Of a stretch of 11,268 nt of DNA, positions 6,451 to 11,268 are shown one piece after another. Within the stretch, counting starts at the first letter, position 1. The number at the start of each line of letters is the position of its first letter. Under the pieces are notes generated by a model, which was not told the DNA's origin, did no database searches, and saw only the letters and a list, made by a program, of their open reading frames with translations. The DNA comes from Gemmatimonadota bacterium (GTDB taxonomy: Bacteria > JAAXHH01), in assembly GCA_026713285.1 (NCBI GenBank), contig JAPOOT010000159.1, positions 1 through 11,268 of the forward strand, given 5' to 3'. The position numbers and the translations under genes were made by a program.

Positions 6451-6540
6451 AAGCCTGTTAGGAGGCATAGCTAAGCCTGTCGGCCCGCCTCACGAAGCCT
6501 GTCGGGCCGGCCTCACTTAGCCTGTCGGCCTGCCTCACTT
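6451..6540. repeat. Four-unit tandem repeat of 22-23 bases between the converging gene groups
   Basis: Four adjacent units start at 6451, 6473, 6495 and 6518. Each begins with AAGCCTGT or TAGCCTGT. The last three continue with CGG(G)CC and a GCCTCAC box; the first unit is diverged (TAGGAGGCATAGCT in place of that part). The final unit covers the rnz stop codon: on the - strand the gene ends AAG TGA and AAGTGAGGC recurs one unit further on. The array therefore looks like repeated slippage or duplication starting at the 3' end of rnz. No strong hairpin plus T-run is present, so it is not a clear terminator for either gene. Confidence 0.75.
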
Positions 6541-7452
6541 GTACATGGGCACGTTGAATTCCATGAGATCCCGCGCGACCCGCGCGGCGGGGAAGATCTT
6601 GCGCGCCTCGGCGGCCAGCGGTCCGTCCTGCATGTAGCGGGAACTGATATGGGTCAGCACGAGTGTGCCGACCTTTGCGCGCCGGGCGATACGGGCCGCC
6701 TGCACGACCGTCGAGTGGTGCTTCTGGCGGGCCTGCGCCCGCAGTTCGTCGCTGAACATGCCGTCGTGGATCAGCACGTCCGCCCCGAGGGCCAGCGAGA
6801 CCACCTGGTCGCACGGCCGGGTATCTGTGGCATACACGATCTTCCGTCCCCGCCGCGTGGGACCCAGTACCTGTCCGGGCTCGATCAGACGTCCATCCCC
6901 CAGTTTAACAGTCTCGCCTGCTTGCAGCCGTCCATAGAACGGTCCGGGGGGGACGCCCAGTCGCCTCGCTTCCTCGACCCGAAACTGGCCAGGGCGCTCC
7001 TTTTCCTGCAAGGCGAAGGCCAGTGTAAAGCAACTGTGATCCGCGGGCACGGCGTCGACGTAAATGGTGTCGTCCTCCGATACCGTTCCGCCCCTGTGCT
7101 CCGTGACGATCACGGGAAAGGGGCACTGGTAGCCCAGGAAGCGTTGGTTGCCTTCTACGAAGTCAGAGATGCCCGGCGGTCCATCGATGTAGAGCGCCCG
7201 TTCCCGAGGTATCTGGCCCATCGTCATCAACAGGCCGGGCAGGCCCATGACATGGTCGCCGTGGAGGTGGGAAATATAGATCCGCTCGATCTTGCTCAGG
7301 GGCAGCTTTGCACGGACCATCTGCGTCTGGGTACCCTCGCCGCAGTCGAAAAGGAACACGCGTCCGTCGCACTGTACGGCGACGGAGGGCAGGTTTCGCT
7401 TCAGGGTTGGAATGGCGCCTCCGGAACCCAGGATAACGATATTCATGATCAT
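6535..7452 (-). CDS. rnz: Ribonuclease Z (tRNA 3' endonuclease)
   Basis: A 305-residue zinc endonuclease that cuts the 3' trailer from tRNA precursors, close to normal length for the short bacterial form. It opens with ILGSGGAIPTLKRNLPS (7-23). The zinc motif SHLHGDHVMGLPGL is at 61-74 (H62, H64, D66, H67), H139 lies in PADHS, D210 in YATDTR and H268 in LTHISSRY. The loop GVPPGPFYGRLQAGE (166-180) and HHSTVVQAA (245-253) are also characteristic. One deviation is HDGMF (229-233), where most relatives carry an EATF-type motif. Two starts are possible: ATG 7452 or ATG 7446; the latter (MNIVILGSGGAIPT) fits the family N-terminus slightly better, and neither has a good ribosome binding site. It is the last gene of the tilS-hpt-ftsH-folP cluster, 34 bases after folP, so it is probably cotranscribed. 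Confidence 0.92.
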   Translation of the reverse strand: MIMNIVILGSGGAIPTLKRNLPSVAVQCDGRVFLFDCGEGTQTQMVRAKLPLSKIERIYISHLHGDHVMGLPGLLMTMGQIPRERALYIDGPPGISDFVEGNQRFLGYQCPFPVIVTEHRGGTVSEDDTIYVDAVPADHSCFTLAFALQEKERPGQFRVEEARRLGVPPGPFYGRLQAGETVKLGDGRLIEPGQVLGPTRRGRKIVYATDTRPCDQVVSLALGADVLIHDGMFSDELRAQARQKHHSTVVQAARIARRAKVGTLVLTHISSRYMQDGPLAAEARKIFPAARVARDLMEFNVPMYK

Positions 7453-7486
7453 GGTGGTTAGATGGATACCTGTTTTGGGGAGCGCT

Positions 7487-8341
7487 TTATTCCTGTCGCG
7501 CCCTGCAGATCGCGTCGGCCATGCGGACCACCCGTCGCATTTCCAGGACGTCGTGGACCCGGATGATACTGGCGCCGTTGGCTACGCTCAGCGCGACCGC
7601 CGCCGCCGTACCCTCCAACCGGTCGACTTTCTCCGCGTCGAGTACGCTGCCGATGAAGGACTTCCTCGAAGGACCGACCAGGATGGGACAATTCAGTTTT
7701 TGAAAGGACGCCAGGGACTGGATCAGGAGCAGATTGTCGCTGAGGCGTTTGCCGAATCCAATGCCCGGATCGATAATGATCCTTGATCTTCGGATTCCGT
7801 GCGCCACGGCGTGTTCTATACGCGCGCCCAGCCAATCGACGACTTCGCCGACGGTATCCCGGTAGCCCGGATTCCGTTGCATGTCCGAAGGGTTGCCCGC
7901 CGTGTGCATAATCACTACGGGTACTCCGGCGGAGGCAATCGTCCCGACCATTTCAGGATCTGCCGTCATCCCGCTGACGTCGTTTACCATCCGGGCCCCG
8001 GCGGAGATGGCCCTGCGGGCTACTTCGGCTTTTCGGGTATCGATGGACACGGGCTGCCCGGTCCGGTCCTTCAGCCGTTCGATGACGGGGACGACCCTGC
8101 GCAGTTCCTCCTCCAGTTCGACCGGCTCCGCGCCCGGCCGCGTGGATTCGCCGCCGACGTCAATGATGTCCGCGCCTTCCTCGGCCAATCGCTGGCCGTG
8201 CCGCACCGCAGTATACGGGTCCCAGTAGCGACCGCCGTCATAGAAGGAATCCGGCGTCACGTTCAGGACCCCCATGATCCGCGTGCGTTTCGAGCAATCC
8301 CACTGGAACCCGTCGCCTTCGACGACCAGTTCGTCAGGCAC
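7487..8341 (-). CDS. folP: Dihydropteroate synthase
   Basis: A 284-residue TIM-barrel enzyme of folate synthesis that joins p-aminobenzoate to 6-hydroxymethyl-dihydropterin diphosphate; it is the target of sulfonamides. All family motifs are present in order: MGVLNVTPDSFYDGG (23-37), IDVGGESTRPGAEPV (60-74), SIDTRK (99-104), NDVSG (120-124), IMHTAGNPSDMQ (144-155), IIDPGIGFGK (189-198), LVGPSRKSFIG (221-231) and IRVHDV (260-265). No insertion in the sulfonamide loops of the kind seen in acquired sul genes is visible, so this is the housekeeping copy. The start is GTG at 8341, only 2 bases after the ftsH stop, with GGGAG inside the end of ftsH 7 bases upstream. Translational coupling to ftsH is likely. 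The ftsH-folP pairing is common across bacteria. Confidence 0.96.
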   Translation of the reverse strand: MPDELVVEGDGFQWDCSKRTRIMGVLNVTPDSFYDGGRYWDPYTAVRHGQRLAEEGADIIDVGGESTRPGAEPVELEEELRRVVPVIERLKDRTGQPVSIDTRKAEVARRAISAGARMVNDVSGMTADPEMVGTIASAGVPVVIMHTAGNPSDMQRNPGYRDTVGEVVDWLGARIEHAVAHGIRRSRIIIDPGIGFGKRLSDNLLLIQSLASFQKLNCPILVGPSRKSFIGSVLDAEKVDRLEGTAAAVALSVANGASIIRVHDVLEMRRVVRMADAICRARQE

Positions 8342-8343
8342 GG

Positions 8344-10389
8344 TCAGACTCCCGGGGCGGCCAGAGGAGGATCTTTGAACGGTGCGTGAGCTGGTGTTTC
8401 GGCATCATCGGTCTGTGCCTCCTCTTCAATTACGGTTTCATCCCCGGCGTTGTGCCGTGGTATGACTTCACGCTTCACGGTCGAATCCAGCGGTTGCCCT
8501 TCGATCACCCTTTCCATCTGGTCCCGGTCCAGCGTTTCATGCTCGAGGAGGGCCTCGGCCATCCGGTGCAGGGCGTCCTCCCGCTTTGAAAGGATGGCTT
8601 CCGCGCGCTGCCGGCAGGCATCCATGATTTTCCTTATTTCCTCATCGACCTTCACGGCCGTCCTGTTGCTGTAATCCCGTTTCCGTGTGAGCTCCCGGCC
8701 CAGGAACACCTCCCCTTCCGGGTTTCCAAGGGCCAGGGGTCCCAGCTCGCCCATCCCCCAGCCGCAGACCATGTGGCGCGCCAGTTCCGTGGCGCGCTTT
8801 AAATCGTCTCCGGCCCCGTTGAACGTGTCGCCGACCCCGATGCGTTCGGCGACCTGTCCGGCCAGCAGGCAGGCGATCTGCCCCCGGCACCAGGCTTCCG
8901 AATACAGATACTGGTCCTCCTCGGGAATGGAGTAGGTAGTCCCCAGCGCTTGTCCACGAGGAATGATGGTGACGCTGTGCGGGGAGTCGACCTCCGGGAT
9001 CAGTGCGGCGGTCACGGCGTGGCCGCTTTCGTGGTACGCGACGGTCCTGCGTTCTTCCTCCGACATGATCAACTGGTGTTCCGAACCCATGACGATGCGG
9101 TCCCTGGCACGTTCGAGATCCTTCATGGTGATCTGCTTGTGATCGTTCCTCGCGGCGAGCAGGGCCGCCTCGTTTACGATGTTTTCCAGGTCCGCGCCCG
9201 ACATGCCCGGCGTAAGCCTGGCCATGGTCTTCAGATCGACGCAGTCCGCCAGGGGCTTGTCCCTGGCCTTGATGTCCAGGATCTGCTCGCGCCCATTGAC
9301 GTCCGGGCGGTCCACGGTGACGTGCCGGTCGAACCGTCCGGGCCGGAGCAGCGCCGGGTCCAGCACGTCGGGCCGGTTCGTGGCGGCGATCAGGACCACC
9401 CCGCTGTTGGGTTCGAAACCGTCCATTTCCACGAGCATCTGGTTCAATGTCTGCTCCCGTTCGTCGTGCCCCCCGCCCAGGCCCGCTCCGCGGTGACGGC
9501 CCACGGCGTCAAGTTCGTCTATGAAGATGATGCACGGGGCGTTTTCCTTGGCCTGCTTGAACAGATCCCGCACCCGGGAGGCGCCGACTCCGACGAACAT
9601 CTCCATGAAATCGGCGCCGCTCATGGTGTAGAACGGTACACCCGCTTCACCGGCGACCGCGCGTGCCAGGAGCGTCTTTCCCGTACCCGGCGGTCCCAGC
9701 AGGAGTACGCCTTTCGGCAGACGTGCGCCGAACCGCCTGAACTTATCGGGATGCTTGAGGAATTCCACGACTTCCCGGAGGTCGCGCTTCGCCTCTTCGA
9801 CGCCGGCCACTTCGCCGAACTTTACGCCCTCCCGCTCGCCGGTGAGCCTGGCCTGGCTCTTGCCCATGGAAAAGAGCCCCTTCTGCCCGCCCTGCATCCG
9901 GCGGAAGATGAGGATCCACAGGCCGAGTATGAGGAACAGCGGCAGCCAGGTCAACAGGTGGGTGTACCACGGGGCCGACTTGGGACGGGCGGTAATCGTT
10001 ACGTTCTGTCGTACCAGTTCGTCGACCAGGTCGGGGTCTTCGAAGGGAATCTCGACTTTGAACCGCGTCTCGAGGGATTCCCGGTTGCCGGCGACCGGGG
10101 TACTGACTCCGTTTCTGAATTCGCCGACGATGGTCTTTTCGAGCATCGTCACGCTCAGAACGTTCCCATTGGCCAAGTGGTTCCGGAACGTGGAGTATCC
10201 GATTTCCAACCCGTCGGAACGATTCCGGCTGAAGAACTGGACCAGCACCACCGACAGCAGGGCCAGGAGCACCCACATGACGATCGTCCGGGTCCGGCGC
10301 GGCGCGTGCTGCCGGTTGCCGCGGCCCTGGCGGGGTACGGCGGACCGCCGGTCCCGCTGCTTCTCGTTTCGCCGTCTGGTCGTCTTCAT
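8344..10389 (-). CDS. ftsH: ATP-dependent zinc metalloprotease FtsH
   Basis: A 681-residue membrane AAA+ protease that extracts and degrades damaged membrane proteins and unstable regulators. A very basic N-terminal tail (1-35, many Arg) precedes membrane segment 1 (about 36-53). A periplasmic domain follows (about 54-142), then membrane segment 2 (about 145-162). The AAA module has Walker A GPPGTGKT (232-239), pore loop MFVGVG (264-269), Walker B IIFIDELD (287-294) and arginine fingers in LLRPGRFDR (R349, R352). The protease domain has HESGH (453-457) and D529 as probable third zinc ligand in GAGDDL. The acidic C-terminal tail from about 633 is likely disordered. WGMGELGP (544-551) appears one residue shorter than the usual WGMSxxLGP. 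ATG 10389 follows AGGA at close spacing. It lies 144 bases after hpt, the largest gap between complete genes in this cluster. Confidence 0.97.
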   Translation of the reverse strand: MKTTRRRNEKQRDRRSAVPRQGRGNRQHAPRRTRTIVMWVLLALLSVVLVQFFSRNRSDGLEIGYSTFRNHLANGNVLSVTMLEKTIVGEFRNGVSTPVAGNRESLETRFKVEIPFEDPDLVDELVRQNVTITARPKSAPWYTHLLTWLPLFLILGLWILIFRRMQGGQKGLFSMGKSQARLTGEREGVKFGEVAGVEEAKRDLREVVEFLKHPDKFRRFGARLPKGVLLLGPPGTGKTLLARAVAGEAGVPFYTMSGADFMEMFVGVGASRVRDLFKQAKENAPCIIFIDELDAVGRHRGAGLGGGHDEREQTLNQMLVEMDGFEPNSGVVLIAATNRPDVLDPALLRPGRFDRHVTVDRPDVNGREQILDIKARDKPLADCVDLKTMARLTPGMSGADLENIVNEAALLAARNDHKQITMKDLERARDRIVMGSEHQLIMSEEERRTVAYHESGHAVTAALIPEVDSPHSVTIIPRGQALGTTYSIPEEDQYLYSEAWCRGQIACLLAGQVAERIGVGDTFNGAGDDLKRATELARHMVCGWGMGELGPLALGNPEGEVFLGRELTRKRDYSNRTAVKVDEEIRKIMDACRQRAEAILSKREDALHRMAEALLEHETLDRDQMERVIEGQPLDSTVKREVIPRHNAGDETVIEEEAQTDDAETPAHAPFKDPPLAAPGV

Positions 10390-10469
10390 TCGATCCTGTC
10401 CGTCTTGTGTGCCTGACCGTATCGTCGTACGGCTCCGTCCACCAGGCCCGGGTAGTGCGCCGTCTCCAT
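10386..10469 (-). other. Possible 27-codon leader ORF overlapping the ftsH start
   Basis: On the - strand ATG 10469-10467 opens a frame beginning METAHYPGLVDG and ending KTDRIE. Its TGA (10388-10386) overlaps the ftsH start codon as ATGA. The overlap is the arrangement used for translational coupling. However, no Shine-Dalgarno precedes it and no family is recognised. A frame this short could easily arise by chance in GC-rich DNA. Confidence 0.15.
10417..10432 (-). promoter_or_regulatory. Small inverted repeat in the ftsH leader
   Basis: On the - strand CCGTA and TACGG form a 5-bp stem around a 6-base loop, about 28 bases upstream of the ftsH start. It could be a weak leader hairpin. Nothing further supports a role. 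Confidence 0.2.
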
Positions 10470-10533
10470 TTCGGAAACCAAGAAATAAGCGTGAGAATAT
10501 GCAAGGCGTTTCACACCCCGCATACCCCCACGC

Positions 10534-11049
10534 TCAGGCATCCTGTTCATCGACCACGGCGACGTGCGGCAGGTCCCGGTATCTTTCCCCCCAGTCGAGA
10601 CCGTACCCTACAACGAAATCGCCCGGTATGTCGAACCCCTTGTAATCAATCGTCACGGGCGCCAGGTAAGCCTCCGGTTTGACCAGCAAGGCGCATACCT
10701 TCAGGGACAAGGGTTCCTGCCTGGTCAATGCGTCTGTAAGATAGCCCAGCGTCAGCCCCGTGTCAACGATGTCCTCGACGATCACAGCGTGTCTTCCACG
10801 GACATTCAAATCGAACATTTCGGACCGTACGGTACCCGTGGAAACCCGCCCCTTTCCGTAGGATGAAGTGCGTACGAAGTCGATGGAGTGAGGTACCGTG
10901 ATTTGCCGCATCAGGTCGGCCAGGAAGACCACGCAACCCTTGAGACAGCCTATGAGCACGGGGTTTTTCCCCCTGTAGTCGCCCGACAGTTGCGCCCCGA
11001 GGCTTCTTACCTTCTCCGCGATCTGTTCTTCGGTGAGCAGGATCTTCAT
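10534..11049 (-). CDS. hpt: Hypoxanthine phosphoribosyltransferase
   Basis: A 171-residue cytosolic purine-salvage enzyme that converts hypoxanthine (and usually guanine) with PRPP to IMP or GMP. Motifs are LIGCLKGCVVF (32-42, the diphosphate-binding loop), RTSSYGKG (60-67, flexible active-site loop), the PRPP signature VIVEDIVDTGLTL (89-101) with the catalytic D96, and the purine-binding end KGFDIPGDFVVGYGLDWGERYRDLP (137-161, K137 and D152). ATG 11049 is preferred over the in-frame TTG at 11061. It gives the usual MKILLTEEQI start and has GGA 7 bases upstream, whereas the AGG near the TTG directly abuts it. The gene sits between tilS and ftsH, the order found in many bacteria. FtsH is the next gene after a 144-base gap that may hold extra regulation. 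Confidence 0.95.
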   Translation of the reverse strand: MKILLTEEQIAEKVRSLGAQLSGDYRGKNPVLIGCLKGCVVFLADLMRQITVPHSIDFVRTSSYGKGRVSTGTVRSEMFDLNVRGRHAVIVEDIVDTGLTLGYLTDALTRQEPLSLKVCALLVKPEAYLAPVTIDYKGFDIPGDFVVGYGLDWGERYRDLPHVAVVDEQDA

Positions 11050-11100
11050 ATTGGATTCCAACCTGGTCCGCCGGCCGGTGCGGTCACTGCGCCATCAGTT

Positions 11101-11125
11101 CAAGGCGTCCGTCATCGACACCTTG
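11101..11125 (-). promoter_or_regulatory. RNA hairpin between tilS and hpt
   Basis: On the - strand CAAGGTGTC and GACGCCTTG pair over 9 positions around a 7-base loop. One of the pairs is a T-G (U-G in RNA) wobble. On the opposite strand the same position would be an A-C mismatch, so the fold favours the transcript of this operon. No T-run follows, so it is not a typical intrinsic terminator. It may be a processing or stability element between the two cistrons. Confidence 0.4.
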
Positions 11126-11149
11126 GGCGCCGGCCAGAGTCTTCCGCCT

Positions 11150-11268
11150 TCAGCCCGAACTATTCGCCACTAGTTCGGCGACCATTACGCGGCGGGTATT
11201 CCCGGTAACCAAACCCTCGTTGCTCTGCCGGTGACCGGCTACCCACAACACGCGGTCGCCTCCAGTAA
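11150..11268 (-). CDS. tilS: tRNA(Ile)-lysidine synthase, C-terminal fragment
   Basis: Only the last 38 codons are visible; the gene enters from the right edge and ends at TGA 11152-11150. The peptide contains GDRVLWVAGHRQSNEGLV followed by NTRRVMVAELV. This matches the end of the TilS C-terminal domain, where a conserved [VL]-W-V-x-G-x-R is followed by a short strand ending in a TRR/TKK-V motif. TilS attaches lysine to C34 of the minor tRNA-Ile so that it reads AUA. The fragment is short, but its position directly before hpt and ftsH is the well-known tilS-hpt-ftsH order and strongly supports the call. The catalytic N-terminal ATPase domain lies outside the window. The stop is 100 bases before the preferred hpt ATG. 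Confidence 0.8.
   Translation of the reverse strand, partial: TGGDRVLWVAGHRQSNEGLVTGNTRRVMVAELVANSSG

Noticed and set aside
6451..6540. CRISPR array
   Set aside because: The units are directly adjacent with no unique spacers, so it is a simple tandem repeat.
8950..10416. Long + strand open frame (488 codons) opposite ftsH
   Set aside because: It lies antisense to a gene with every FtsH motif. Its residue composition (many His, Arg, Gly, Pro) is typical of a shadow frame in GC-rich DNA, and it shows no family motif.
130..10516. Shared 12-mer GTGTGAAACGCC at 130-141 (+) and at 10516-10505 (-)
   Set aside because: A 12-base match somewhere between the two strands of an 11-kb window is expected by chance. 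The second site is near an unrelated housekeeping gene, so it was not used as evidence for an operator.
11050..11061. TTG start giving hpt four extra residues
   Set aside because: The AGG there abuts the TTG with no spacer, while ATG 11049 has GGA at 7 bases and gives the usual family N-terminus.

Overview
This is GC-rich bacterial chromosome with tightly packed genes. The sequence holds no marker that fixes the taxon. The housekeeping order tilS-hpt-ftsH-folP is widespread. A GC-rich member of a poorly cultured phylum (for example Latescibacterota, Gemmatimonadota or relatives) would fit, but that is a guess. No tRNA, rRNA, CRISPR array, insertion sequence or integrase was seen.

Left part, + strand (about 394-6391): a transport operon with the order OppB/DppB-type permease, DUF368 (PopT-like) membrane protein, OppC/DppC-type permease, family-5 solute-binding protein. 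It is followed after 70 bases by a metallo-beta-lactamase/pseudo-rhodanese/rhodanese fusion of the CstB (persulfide dioxygenase-sulfurtransferase) type, which has its own strong ribosome binding site. No ATP-binding subunit lies in the window. At the extreme left edge the first 25 codons of a divergent - strand gene are visible (75 to 1, GTG start, AGGAGG at 8 bases). Its N-terminus resembles the mandelate racemase/enolase superfamily. The 318-base region between this gene and the transporter has a perfect TTGACA box on each strand facing outward, three GTGAAAC heptamers and a hairpin in the transporter leader. It looks like a regulated divergent promoter.

Right part, - strand (about 11268 to 6535): the housekeeping cluster tilS (last 38 codons only), hpt, ftsH, folP, rnz. 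ftsH and folP are separated by 2 bases and folP and rnz by 34. The genes cover tRNA-Ile lysidine modification, purine salvage, membrane protein quality control, folate synthesis and tRNA 3' processing. The two gene groups converge at 6392-6534, where a four-unit tandem repeat of 22-23 bases begins at the rnz stop codon.

The least ordinary points are the DUF368 gene between the two permease genes of a peptide-type ABC transporter, the CstB-like enzyme behind the transporter, and the divergent regulatory region at the left edge. No clearly new defence or mobile system was seen.
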